From positions 2,079,506-2,143,505 of the forward strand of contig NC_092027.1 in NCBI RefSeq assembly GCF_042242105.1: a stretch of 64,000 nucleotides of DNA. Direction: 5' to 3'. Under the pieces are notes generated by a model. It made no database searches. It had not been told where the DNA came from and worked only from the letters and a program-made list of their open reading frames with translations. Below are positions 34,800 to 45,880 of this stretch, piece by piece. This DNA is from Pempheris klunzingeri. Its lineage: Eukaryota > Chordata > Actinopteri > Acropomatiformes > Pempheridae. The position numbers and the translations under genes are program-made. Position 1 is the first letter of the stretch. Each line of letters opens with the position of its first letter.

Positions 34800-35740
34800 C
34801 TAAACAGCACACTTGTGGTTCTTGACCTGCGAATGCCAAGTGAATCTTTTGTCACAGACGCTGCACTTGAAAGGCTTCTCCTCCGTGTGGAGGGCCATGT
34901 GCGTGGTCAAATTTGCCTTTTTTGAAAATCTTTTACCACAAACGGAGCAGTTAAACGGTTTCTCTCCGGTATGGACCCTCATGTGATTCACCAACGTGCA
35001 GCGCAAACTGAAGCTCGTGTTACAAACCGAACAGGTGAAGGGTTTCTCTCCGGTGTGAACTCTCAAGTGTGTGGTCAGATTTGAGCTCTTTGTAAATTTT
35101 TTGCCACAAAACGGGCAAGTAAATGTTTTCTCTCCCGTGTGGCATTTCATGTGGATTTGCAAATGGTCCCTGCTACCAAATGTTTTAGCACACTCAGAGC
35201 AGCTGAAGGATTTTTTGGCCACATTACATCCCACATCACTCGCGGGGACATGATTGTTTGTCAAAGCATTTAAATGAGGTTCCTGCCTCTGCTTGAAGCC
35301 ACTGCTGGCGTCCTCAGTCTCAGAGGAGTGTGGCGTCTTGTCACGAGGAGCCGGCTGTAAATGACGATCTGGAATAAGGTTCCCGGCTGGTTCTGATCCT
35401 CCAGAATTAGATTCTCCATCTAATTCTGTTTTCAAAAGCAACACATCTCTCTTGTCCTCAGTTTGGCTTTGATGAAGCTGTGAGGACTGAGGTTTCTCTT
35501 CATCACCCTCATCGCTCTTCACAGGAACAGGAGTGCAAGGAAACCTGGTGCTCTCAGCCTCCTCCAGCCCCCGACGCCGCTCTGCCTCCTGACGGGTCCA
35601 CAGTTCCTCCTCTTCCTCTTTAATGCCTGTGGTTGCCGGTGGTTCTGGTCGGTCCTCCTGGTCCAGACTGGGGCTCCACTCCTGCTGCTCAGGGGGAACC
35701 TCTTGAATCACAGTAAACTTCTTGACGTTTGCAGGAAACG
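34800..35740 (-). CDS. gene C exon 2: linker and five zinc fingers
   Basis: Starts CG TTT CCT GCA AAC GTC (AFPANVKKF) after TTTTTCAG. Acidic linker with GIKEEEEELWTRQEAERR. Fingers run from FSCSECAKTFGSRDHLQIHM onward. Confidence 0.8.
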
Positions 35741-36398
35741 CTGAAAAACACAAACACGTTATGTAAATGTACCACAGCATGGACCTAACCCTAACCAGAA
35801 CCAAGCTCTGAACTGGAAGCAGCTCTACTTGTCAGCAACCATAGCTGTTGTCTTTTTTTAACAATAATTAAAGCCTCACTGGCTTTAATGTGCAGCGATC
35901 GAACAGCTGCAGACTCAGTCAAGATCCTTTTCACCTTAAAACTGGATATTTTCTAATGTTACGATGACAAATCATCATTTAATCTCATTAAAGCCACTAG
36001 AAATGTACGTGTGTGTGTTTAAATCAGCGACAAAACAAACAAAGACTGATTCAAATATGGTTTCAGCTTGTTTTGATGCCAGCTGATTAATAAACTACCA
36101 TCCACCCACTTATGTATCTGCACTTATTATGCAGGACATCAACATCTGCAGCAACTTTTGCACAGCACACTAGTTCTATCTAACTACAATAACACCTTGG
36201 CAGCACGCACAGGACCACCTGCTGCCCACCTGCTTCGTTGCTCAGGTGCTCAGACTTGTCCTGCAGCAGCAGTCTGCGCTGCCGGTCCAGCTCCTCCTCA
36301 TACTCCGCTATGGTTCTTTCAAACAGCCCGAATATCTCCTCAGCAGCCGCAGTCAGCCGCTGGTTGACAAACTCTCTCAGCATCTGAACTCTGGACAT
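34800..36398 (-). CDS. C2H2 zinc-finger protein, gene C (two exons)
   Basis: Exon 1 is 36398-36230 and exon 2 is 35740-34800, about 369 residues. The leader starts MSRVQMLREFVNQRL and keeps EEIFGLFERTIAEYEEEL. After that it diverges (DRQRRLLLQDKSEHLSNEA) and is eight codons shorter than the others. The exon 2 acceptor differs from its paralogs: the position of the family GCAG|ACGTC is GCAAACGTC here, and an upstream TTTTTCAG restores the frame. Four canonical fingers are followed by a terminal one ending VKNHKC (H-K-C). Linkers are HTGEKPF. It lies head to head with gene D, 1.2 kb apart, so the two may share a promoter. Confidence 0.8.
36230..36398 (-). CDS. gene C exon 1: diverged leader module
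   Basis: 56 codons plus one base; donor GCAG|GTGGGC. A (CAA)n tract (about 36431-36462) lies just upstream of the ATG. Confidence 0.75.
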
Positions 36399-36399
36399 T

Positions 36400-37600
36400 T
36401 CCCAGCAGTCTCTTTGTTTTCCAGACAGAGAAAAAAACAACAACAACAACAACAACAACACACAGTTTGGCCTCCAGCGGAAAAGGCAGCGGCGTTGCTA
36501 AGTTACGTCCTCGTCTGCGTAAGCGATGCTAGCATGCTAAGCTAACTCCATTTCTGGGGCTGCAGGCCGGCGGGAGATGATTCAGCGGAGGAACATTAAC
36601 CGACGCCGAGCAGCGCAGAGTCCGTTCAAGTCCGACAGGCAGAGAAGCTGCTGGTGTGTCTCAGTTAAAGCTTTTAAAGGTTTCAGACGTCGCCCGTGAG
36701 AGGAAGCTCCTTGCAACTCGACGCCATCTTGTTCAAAACAGGAAGCCGGTCGCCGTGGAGAGCAAAGCTGCTTCCGGGTCTTGTTGCTGACCTTCAAAAT
36801 AAAACTGGAGTGTGTCTTTTGTTGCTTTCAAATGGATCCACAGTCTGTATAAAAGAAGTGGACGTAGCTGTTTATATTTATTATCTTTAATGATACGACT
36901 ACGCTGATTGTAATCAGGAGTCTGAATGAATGGAGGTCTAGGAGAAAATGACTCTACTTCTCACTAGATTTATTACATCAGTGAACACTTTCCTGATGAG
37001 TTTATGGACTCTGACGCTAGTTTTAAGTCTTCTTCAGTACTGCACGATGTTCATGGAGTAGGTTACGGTCCCGTTTAGAGTGAAATAGACATTAAAGCAG
37101 GGTAAGATTAAGGACAGGACCAATCAGAGGTGGTCACTTCTGGTCTATAAAACGACCGTTCAGTGGTTAGGTCCACTTATATCCAGTGAATGAATAGAGT
37201 TATTTTCAACATGTTGATGTTGAGGAGACCTTAACCTGTTAACCACACAAGTAGGAAAAGGAGACAAATGATTACTTAATCGGCTTTCCATATGTTTTTC
37301 AGTTCAGCCTTGGCGCTTTTACTTTGAAGGTCACCAACGAGGTCGCACCGGAAGCTGTTTGGCTAGCTAACAGCGCCTATGCAGCCGCTGGTGAGAAGAT
37401 GCTCTCTGCTGTCGAGAAGTAAGTGTGACAAACCATCAGGGGCTCTGAGTATCTGGATAAACCTGAATTAATATTATAAAAACATACTTTACATCTGTTT
37501 CTCCTCCAGTAGCCTACAAAGCTACGGAAGTTAGCTTAGCCAGGAAGGAGCTGGTCTGACTACTGGGTAGAAACTGAGTGTGTCTGCAGGAAAAGTTGGT
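36400..37600. promoter_or_regulatory. shared upstream region of divergent genes C and D
   Basis: Head-to-head arrangement. CTTCCGGG at 36771-36778 serves C (about 375 bp upstream) and ACCGGAAGC, its reverse orientation, at 37347-37355 serves D (about 255 bp upstream). AGCATGCTAAGCTAAC occurs at about 36530. No other gene is seen. Confidence 0.4.
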
Positions 37601-37607
37601 GTCAAAA

Positions 37608-37800
37608 ATGTCTAAAGTCCAAATGCTGAGAGCTTCTGTCAGCCAGAGACTGAGTGCTGCTGCTGAGGAGATATTTGAGCTGTTTGAAAGAACCATAGCA
37701 GAGTACGAGGAGGAGCTCTGTCGGTCACAAGAGGAGAACAAGCGACAGCAGAAACTTCTGGACGCAGTTTTGAGGCCTGAAGTCCGGATCCTCAGAGCAG
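37608..37800 (+). CDS. gene D exon 1: leader module
   Basis: 64 codons plus one base; donor GCAG|GTTTGTGC. GTGTCAAAA precedes the ATG. Intron bases after the donor match those of B and F for about 50 bp. Confidence 0.85.
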
Positions 37801-39045
37801 GTTTGTGCACATTCACTGTTATTATCTCTTTAAAGTGCTGCAGAACCAGCTGGCCACCGCGTGTTTCAGGTGCACCTTATCATCTCACTACTCATCTCAA
37901 GGGATCAGTCTAATTGCTGGCGTCTGAGCCTTCCCACTTGCACTCTGCATGCTTTGTTGGGGGGTAATGCCTCAGGTAATACACTTTGTTTGACCCCATG
38001 TGATGTCCTGAGCACAAGACGGAGGCACAATAAGGTTATTAGTGGTTTCAACATTAATATGAAGTCATATTTTAAAAAGTAAGAGTGTGTGTCATTGACT
38101 CCTGCAGACGTCCAGCAGCTGTTGGTGACGAAAGACGAGGAGAGGAGCCCCAGTCTGGACCAGGAGGAGCCGCCACACATTAAAAAGGAGGAGGAGGAAC
38201 TCTGGACCGGTCAGGAGGGAGAGCAGATGGAGATGGAGGAGGCTGATGGCGCCAAATTCACTCCTGTGCCTGTGAAGAGTCAAGTAGAGAAACCTCAGTC
38301 ATCACAGCTTCTTCAAAGCCAAACTGAAGAGAGCAAAGATGCGGAGCGTTTGACAACACAAGCTGATGAAGAAGACTTTGGAAGATCAGAACCAGCCTGC
38401 AACTTTAATCCAGATTTTCATTTAGCACCAGCTGGAGTTTATGACACTTCACGCTCAGAAGAGCATGTGGCTGAAGGGAGTAGTGACGGCCGGAGAGAGA
38501 CCAGGGGGGTTTCTTACGCCTCCACATGTGTGAATGTTCTGAAAAATAATGGTGTCCGTGTAAATGATTTGAGAAGTAACACTGTTCAAAAATCATTTAG
38601 CTGCTCCGACTGCAGTAAGAGATTCGTCCGCAAAGCAAATCTGATGAACCACATAAGATATCACACTGGAGAGAAACCGTTCAGTTGCTCCATTTGCGGG
38701 ATAAAATTCAGGCACAAGTCAAAACTGGTCACACACATGAGAATCCACACCGCAGAGAAGCCTTTCACCTGCTCCGTCTGTAACTACAGCTTTAGTCAGC
38801 GAGGATCATTGAGTAAACACATGAGGATTCACACGGGGGAGAAACCATATAGTTGTTCATTTTGCGGCAAAAGATTCACACAGAAAGGATCCATGACGCA
38901 ACACCTGTCTGTCCACACGAGTGAGAAACCATATAGTTGCAGTGTTTGTGGGAAAGGATTCACCAGGCAGTCGCATGTCAAACACCACTCGTGCGTTAAT
39001 TTCGGAGATGCTTCTGTTAATGTTAATGCAGAGTTCACCCAGTGA
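37608..39045 (+). CDS. C2H2 zinc-finger protein, gene D (two exons)
   Basis: Exon 1 is 37608-37800 and exon 2 is 38108-39045, about 376 residues, with a short 307-bp intron. The leader is residue-identical to B and F. The linker has DVQQLLVTKDEERSPSLDQE and PPHIKKEEEELWTGQEGEQM. Four canonical fingers (from CSDCSKRFVRKANLMNHIRYH) and a terminal one (CSVCGKGFTRQSHVKHHSC, H-S-C) follow. The N-terminal degenerate finger of A/B/F is missing. This is the only clearly intact plus-strand member. ATTAAA at about 39362 is a candidate polyadenylation signal. Predicted nuclear DNA-binding regulator. Confidence 0.85.
38108..39045 (+). CDS. gene D exon 2: linker and five zinc fingers
   Basis: Acceptor TTGACTCCTGCAG, then DVQQLL. 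Stop TGA at 39043-39045. Confidence 0.85.
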
Positions 39046-39416
39046 AGCCAAACAATACTGCAGCACCTTAAATCTTTGCTGGTGTACAGACCGGAAGAAT
39101 CTGTAACCTGGAGCCGTCTACTACCTGAACCTGTCAGGCTTTCTTCCCAGTTCTACCTTGTATTTTTACTGTTTTACAAACTGATCGTTGTGTTTTGTTT
39201 CTTATTGTCAGTGACTGTCGAGTGCAGTTATGTCCAACCAAAAGCTGGAAACAAATCACCAGGTTCGACAAACTAAGAAACTAAGAGAATAAGAGCAAAA
39301 TGTTACATTTTCACCCAAAGTGTTTGTAATAATCCGGCTTCTGCTTTGAATTACACTTCTTATTAAAGACATTTCAGGTATGCTCACTTTTAGTTGTCTT
39401 TTTATCATATCATATA

Positions 39417-39834
39417 CAGTTCTGTGCAAAGTAAGAATGCTTTCAAAGATATAAAACAATTGTTTTTATCGATTTACAAAATGCAAAGTGAGCGAACAGA
39501 AGAAATGATGGTGTGACCTCCCTTTGACTTTATATTTGGACAAAGTCAGGGTTTTTTTGTAAGATCACAGTCAGGTGTACGATTAACCAGTTATAGCAAA
39601 CAGGCGCTGATGATCATCGGTTTGACACACAGTCAGTAAAACTTAAAACTGGGTGAGGAGCAGCCAAAGGTTTGAGGCAGCCGACATCCACAGAAGATCT
39701 GTGGTTGGATCTCCAAGGTGTTGATGGAAACATGAAGAGCACCATTGTTCCCCCTCCAGCCTGCCAGACCTCTGTGCACGAAGGGAAATAATATACAAAT
39801 ACAAAATATAAAAGTCTGTTGTAGCAAAGTGCTG
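39417..39834. mobile_element. internally deleted Tc1-like transposon
   Basis: Flanked by TA on both sides, with ends CAGTTCTGTGCAAAG and CAAAGTGCTG. The interior keeps a plus-strand piece of transposase-like sequence (LRQPTSTEDLW-type: GAGGCAGCCGACATCCACAG) and GTGACCTCCCTTTGACTTT, typical of a fish Tc1 family. About 418 bp, non-functional. Confidence 0.6.
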
Positions 39835-39839
39835 TAAAG

Positions 39840-40380
39840 AAAAGACCAGAGGACTCTGAAAGGCACTGTGTTCGAGCTGGGGCAAAGGACCAGTGTGGGA
39901 TTAAAGGAAATGTTCAACATATCTTATTTGGCCAGAGAAGACAAATGTTTTGAAAGAGGAATCAAAGAAACCAACTTTGTTTCGCTAAACAGAGGAGGGG
40001 GCCTACGACACCTGAGCAGCTCCCCAGGCAGCTCAACACACATTCACACGTCGAATCAGGCGACCCTGACGACTCACATGATGACCTGGTGTGCTAACGA
40101 ACCGCCCTACCAGTCAGTTAGAACTGAAGGAGCCTCTTGGATGAGAGGAGAAACACCTTCAAGTACCTTCAACAAATCCAGTTGACTTTTGTTCAGCTCC
40201 TAAGGAATAACATATTTTATTGCACCGTAATATTAATCTATTATTGGAATATTGGGAGCAGAGGAAGTGTTTTACAGTGATGCCCAGTGGGCGGCAGCAC
40301 GCCTCCTTAAACTGTCTGCGATCGGCCATTTAAACCGAGAGAAGAAGAAGAAGAAGAAAGGCGCCAGTGTCGAGAAGCTC
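39840..40380. other. noncoding, probable repeat-derived
   Basis: GAAGGAGCCTCTTGGATGAG followed by GGAGAAACACCTTCAAG is a phrase I recall from many fish genomes as interspersed repeat sequence. No gene supported. An ORF at 39868-40185 is considered spurious. Confidence 0.35.
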
Positions 40381-40392
40381 TTATTTTGAAAA

Positions 40393-40430
40393 CGGCACCC
40401 ACGGAAGTGATTGTCCTTCCGTGGGTGCCG
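40393..40430. repeat. perfect 15-bp inverted repeat with 8-nt loop
   Basis: CGGCACCCACGGAAG, loop TGATTGTC, then CTTCCGTGGGTGCCG. Each arm contains a CGGAAG/CTTCCG core. It lies about 430 bp upstream of the gene E leader remnant. Confidence 0.9.
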
Positions 40431-40911
40431 GTGAGCACGTGAACTGAAACGAAAGTACGAATTAAAGAACTACAGAAGTTATTTTTCCCTCCGTCCTCTG
40501 CTTTGAGTCTGTGTGAAAGTCTGAAGATTTTTTTTTAACAACAAGCTCTCAGTGTTTTCACCTCAGACTCGTGCTAGCCAACAATGCTAGCTCAAGTTAG
40601 CCTAGCTTGCTAGCTGGAATTAGACGGGGCCACACGGCGAAAGTCAGAATGATTCTTTGAGGCCAAGTTGTGTTTTTTTTTCATGTCTGATTAGACTTTC
40701 AGATGTTCCCTCTGTCTGAAAACATCTTCTTATTATTAATTATCTCCATTTTTCCTGCGAAGCTAATGAAGCTAACTCAGCATGTAGCAGGAAATAGACG
40801 GACCCGAAGCTAAACTATCACTCCAAACAGTTTTTTCTGCAGGAAAAAGTTGGTGTCAAAATGTCTAAAGTCCAAATGCTGAGAGCTTCTGTCATCCAGA
40901 GACTGAGTGAG

Positions 40912-42042
40912 GGGGGGAAGAAATATGATACTCACACAGAGGGAAAAAAAACTCTGTTAAAGTCCTGCAAACAAAATGTTAAGTAAGTTAAAGTACACAG
41001 ATGTAAGCATTTTAATATTAGAGTTAGAATATTCTCACTAAATACCAAAAGCAAAGATGGTCTTCATGCAGAATGGCCTATGTCATAATCATATATTTTA
41101 TGCTTTTGGATTATAACTATAGATTCATTAATTGCTGCAGCTGCTAAAAATGGAGAACTGCTTGGTTTGCTGTAGTAAATGCATCTTTTATTAGTTGATT
41201 GATAACTTGAGTTAATCATCTGAAGCAAAGATATTAATGTAATCAAATATTCAAGTAAAAACAAACATGTATTTAGAGCCTGGCGCTAACTCCCAACCCC
41301 CCCATGTGCTCTTTTTAAGTTTAAAAACTAAGGAGCTCATAAAGAAAATTGGAAACACAATGAAAATGTATCAAATGTGTTTTAATGAGCAAAATTATTT
41401 CATTTAAATGATTAAAGACAAAAAGGTTCTCCATTATCTCTGCTTAAACAGTTATGTAATTATATTCAGCCTTTAAACAGAGCGGGTTGAACACGTAACA
41501 GTACAGAAGTACTTTTTATTATTATTTTACTTAAAGTCACAATATCATTATGTAAAAATATTGTGACAATAAGATTTGACTTAAGGGAAAGTATCAACAG
41601 CACAAAGTACTGTGTATAATACCGTGTGCTGTATCATATACATGATATTATTTCGATATTACTGAAACTTTAACCCTTTTCACGCATGAATTATGATCCT
41701 AACCTCAGTCAGGATGTTTTTACTAAGTGCACATGTTGGTGAAAGGCTCACACTGTGGAGCCCAGCTAGAACCGTTCTTCTCAGTTTGAACAGACTGGTG
41801 CACCGCTTGTTAACATTAGAATCAACTTTATTGACAAAATATGTGTAAATTGTAAATATATTTCCGTTGCTCTCAATGTGCTTATGTAGAGATAATTAAA
41901 GCTGTGGCCAAAAAACAAGGATAACAAGGGTAAACATTTAACTATGTACTGACTGTATATCTGAAAAAAGAAAATAATCCCATCAGTGGTTTAAATGTTA
42001 ACAGGAAATACAGTTTTTAATGTATTCCATTGTTTCCTGCAG
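40912..42042. other. gene E interval between leader remnant and finger exon
   Basis: Contains dispersed repeat copy 3 (41066-41240: CATGCAGAATGGCC, GATTCATTAATTGCTGCAGC) and a short reverse retroelement-like tail (about 41818-41900: ATCAACTTTATTGACAAAAT). No missing leader sequence is found here. Confidence 0.5.
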
Positions 42043-42124
42043 ACTTCCAGGTTCTGTTGATGAGTAACGACGAGGTTCCCCCAGTCTGGACCGGGAGGAG
42101 CCGCCAGAGCCTCCTCACATTAAA

Positions 42125-43144
42125 GTGGAACAGGAGGAACTCTGGACCGGTCAGGGGGGAGAACAGGTCACCAAGTTCACTCCTGTTCCTGTGAAGAGTG
42201 AAGAAGGTGATGAAGAGACACCTCAGTCCTCACAGCTTCATCAAAGCGATGCAGAGCATTTGAAAACAGAAGCTGATGAGCAGAAATGTGGAGGATCAGA
42301 ACCAGACATGAACTTGAATGCAGGTCATCATTTACAACCAGCTACTCCTGACTCCCCCGAACCTGGGACTGATGGCAATATTCGTGATTTGGAGGAGACC
42401 AGGGAACCTCAGTCAGGTTTAAACCCTCTGAAAAACAATGAAGTGCCGTTAAATGATGAGGAAAGTAACACTAGAAAAACATCAGTTAGCTTCTCTGAAT
42501 GTGCTACAAGCTTTGGCCACAAGGAACACCTGCAGAAACACAATGGGATCCAAAGAGGAGGGAAACCATTTAGTTGCTCAGTTTGTGGTAAAAAATTCTC
42601 CCAGAAACAGTCCTTAACGGCTCATATGGGAGTTCATTCACAGGGAAAAGATTTGAACTGCTCTGTGTGTAAGACAGGTTTTCTGTGGCGAAGAGAGGTG
42701 GTGAAGCACATGAGGAGCCACATGGGGGAGAAACCCTTCAGTTGCTCCATCTGCAGTGCAAAATTTGCATGTAGGTCAAGTTTGACCTCACACGTAAGAG
42801 GTCACAGAGGAGAGAAACCCTTCTCCTGCCCAGTTTGTAAAGCAGGTTTCAGTTTCAGAGATGCTTTGATCAAACACCTGAGAGTTCATACTGGGGAGAA
42901 ACCATACGCTTGCTCAGTTTGTAGTAAAAGGTTCGCACGAACGGATCATCGCGCACAACACATGAAAGTCCACACGGGGGAGAAACCATTCAGATGTTCA
43001 CTTTGTGGTAAAACATTCGCTCAGCTTGGAACTCTCAAACGACACTTGATCGTCCACATGGGGGAGAAACGATACAGCTGCAACGTGTGTGATAAAAAAT
43101 TCACTCGGCACAAGTGTGCTGGTGAAAGCAGCAGAAAGAAATGA
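42125..43144 (+). CDS. gene E open finger array (possibly not translated)
   Basis: 339 codons without a stop. Linker KVEQEELWTGQGGEQV, then fingers from CSVCGKKFSQKQSLTAHMGVH to CNVCDKKFTRHKC. The last finger lacks about eight residues between the second Cys and the His. Frame preservation over about 1 kb suggests that the decay is recent. Confidence 0.5.
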   Translation: MEQEELWTGQGGEQVTKFTPVPVKSEEGDEETPQSSQLHQSDAEHLKTEADEQKCGGSEPDMNLNAGHHLQPATPDSPEPGTDGNIRDLEETREPQSGLNPLKNNEVPLNDEESNTRKTSVSFSECATSFGHKEHLQKHNGIQRGGKPFSCSVCGKKFSQKQSLTAHMGVHSQGKDLNCSVCKTGFLWRREVVKHMRSHMGEKPFSCSICSAKFACRSSLTSHVRGHRGEKPFSCPVCKAGFSFRDALIKHLRVHTGEKPYACSVCSKRFARTDHRAQHMKVHTGEKPFRCSLCGKTFAQLGTLKRHLIVHMGEKRYSCNVCDKKFTRHKCAGESSRKK

Positions 43145-43389
43145 AGCTGCAGGTGATTGTTGAGGCGAGACAAGACACTGATTAGTTCAAAACTCTCCTA
43201 CGGATTCTCGCTGATCATGTTTCATCATTCATGATTCTGTTTTTAGTTGCTTTTGTTGTTTTCAGCGTCGCATCCTGTTTTGGTATTACATGTTTTAGGG
43301 GCGGTCGCTGTTGCCAAAAATCTTCCAGGTTCTGTCCTGTAAATTCATGTACGAAATGATTTGACTTCTCCCCAAATAAAACAATTTAG

Positions 43390-44780
43390 TTCTCATTGAA
43401 CGGTCTTGACTTTTATCTCTGATTGTGTAAAAAATAACAAGTCTTTAGACAAACCAGGTCAGATTTGTTTGTCTTTGGACTCGACAAAAAAAGTCGCTCA
43501 GCACTTCCTGTGGCTACACTTTGTCCAGCAGCTCCTTCAAAGTAAAAGTTCAACTCTTACTTTTTGACACCACTGCAGGAAGTGGACAGTTTTTGCCACC
43601 AGGAGCTGGAGCACATTGCAAAGGAACTACTACTGCTTTAAATCAGTGTTTGCATCCATTTGATCACGCTGCTGTATTTCAGGCTTATTTTGACCGCTGT
43701 TGTTGTTTTGCTTTGTCAAGTAACGGTTGTGTGAATCAAATGTACAATTATTTATGTCGACCAGAACAAAAACAGTAAGACAAAAGACATACTTTAACAT
43801 ATCGAACGTGTATCTTACATATAAACATGAGATACATACATCATCTCATATATAGAAAATATAGATCACGTACGTTTGAAAAATGATGAGTAACTGATCA
43901 CAGGATGGTGGATCAGACGGCTGCTCAAGGTCGCAGACGGGGAAGAGCGGCAGCCCGGTGAGGAATGGCCCACTACTTAGAAAACAGTGCCGACAGGGTG
44001 ACAACAAAACAAATGACAGTTCCAAACATGATGCTTCACCCACAGCAAGACTTCCTGAAAGACAAATATCCTCAGAATGTGAAGCTCAATCTGGCCTAAT
44101 TATTAAACAAAAGTAATTAGAATAGAATAGAATTTATTGCTATTTGTACAAGCTTAAAACCAGGTTAAAACCAGGTACACTGGAATTCTTGTGCATGTCC
44201 CTGAGTCAGTAATAATAAAGAACCAAACAAGCAAACAAACAGTGCATTTAAAACAAAGTGCAGATGAAGATGGAGAAACTTTACACTATAGATAGGCAGT
44301 ATAATTGACAAGAAACTTATTTCTGCCAATACTAGAATTATCAGTCTGGAAAATCCACCAGGTTGACCAGTAGTTTCTGCTACTGGCTCATTAACTGGAA
44401 AAATTTCTAATTCTGTAGATGTTTTTCTCTATTTAATCAGGAGCCTTGATGAGATTAAGCTCTTTTTTTTTCTTGGTAAGAGAGCCTGAGAACAAACAAC
44501 AGACCAACACAATTAACACGAATTAAATGTACAGTTGCATGAAAACATCAGCTTTTACTTGATGGCAGGTCATTGGTGTTCTCTCTCACATGGACAATCA
44601 CTTCACCAGTTTAGTCATATCAGGAGAATTTGCTTAACAGCCCGACTGACAGAAAAGCAGATGAATAATTGTACAGGTTGTACAGGAGGGTATAATGGTA
44701 GTATCACTGTATACCGACCCAAGAGAGCCACGTCTTGTTCTCAGCAGTTCAAGACAATTAGCCCAACAAGCGTCTCTGTA
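43390..44780. other. intergenic between genes E and F
   Basis: Noncoding. 44115-44220 (GAATAGAATAGAATTTATTG, then GGAATTCTTGTGCATGTCC) resembles the reverse strand of a common non-LTR or SINE 3' tail. No gene seen. Confidence 0.45.
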
Positions 44781-44783
44781 GCT

Positions 44784-45880
44784 TTACTTATTTTTGTCGC
44801 TCTCACCAGCACACTTGTGTATTTTGACGGCATAGAGCCGAGAGAATCTTCTACCACAAACACTGCAACTATATGGTTTCTCCTTTGAGTGGGTAGTCAA
44901 ATGTTGTCTCAGATTTCCATGTAGTGCAAATTTTTTACCACAAAGTGAGCAACCGAATGGTTTCTCCCCCGTGTGGACAATCAAGTGTTGTTTCAAATGT
45001 CCCCTTTGTGCAAATTTGTTACCACAGAGAGAGCAGTTAAATGGTTTCTCCCCTGTGTGGACAGTCGTGTGTTGCGTCAAATGTCCCCTTTGTGTAAATC
45101 TTTTACCACAGACTGAGCACTTAAATGGTTTCTCCCCGGTGTGCGTTCTCTTGTGGTGAACCAAAGTGCTTCTGCTACTGAAACGTGCTTTACAAACTGA
45201 GCAGCTAAAACGTTTTCCCTCTGAGTGATATCTGATGTGTCTCGTTAAAGACGTCTTCAGAGCGAATGTTTTACCACAATCTGAGCAACTGAATGGTTTC
45301 ACTCCTGTTTGGATTCCACTGTGTTTCTGCAGACGTCTCTTGTGGCCGGAGCTTGTAGCACATTTGGAAGAGCGAACTGATTTTTTTCCAGTTTTACTTT
45401 CCTTATCACTTAGCAGCACTTCATGGTTTTGCAGAGCGTTTAAACCTGACTGAGGTTCCCCGTCCCACTTGTTATTGTCCGCCTCAGGATCAGAGGAGCA
45501 TGAAGCCTTAACACTAGGAGATGCTGCTTGTAAAGGACAATCTGGATTAAGGTTTCTCGTTAGTCCTGGTCCCTCACAGTCCTCTCTATCACATTCTGTT
45601 TTCAAATGTTCTGCATCTGTGTTCTCTTCAGTTTGGCTTCGATGAAGCTGCAAAGACTGAGGTTTCTCTTCATCATCTTCACTCTTCACAGGGAAGAGAG
45701 TTAATATAAACGTGGTGCTCTCGGCCTCCTCCAGCCCCCGAGGCTGCTCCCCCTCCCGACTGGTGCAGAGCTCCTCCTCTTCCTCCTTGATGTGTGGCGG
45801 CTCCTCCCGGTCCAGACTGGGGCTCCTCTCCTGCTGCTCAGGGAGAACCTCTTCTTTAATCTCCAACAGCTGCTGGACGT
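44784..45880 (-). CDS. gene F exon 2: linker and zinc fingers
   Basis: Acceptor CCTTTTTCTCCAG. Fingers run from FSCSDCGKTFALKTSLTRHI to KIHKCAGESDKNK and the stop at 44784. Confidence 0.85.

Larger units (their letters stand above)
40861..43144 (+). pseudogene. decayed C2H2 zinc-finger locus, gene E
   Basis: The leader begins normally at 40861 (MSKVQMLRASVIQRLSE) but homology stops near 40911, so about three quarters of the module is gone and no family donor follows. Exon 2 starts at 42043 after TTTCCTGCAG (DFQVLLMSNDEVPP). About 22 bp is missing relative to paralogs near 42078 (the PEQQERSPS segment), shifting the frame. From 42125 the reading is open to 43144 with a degenerate finger, six canonical fingers and a shortened last finger (CNVCDKKFTRHKC). 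The first in-frame ATG of that open part lies about 60 codons in. A truncated protein is conceivable but a pseudogene is more likely. AATAAA at 43375-43380. Confidence 0.75.
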
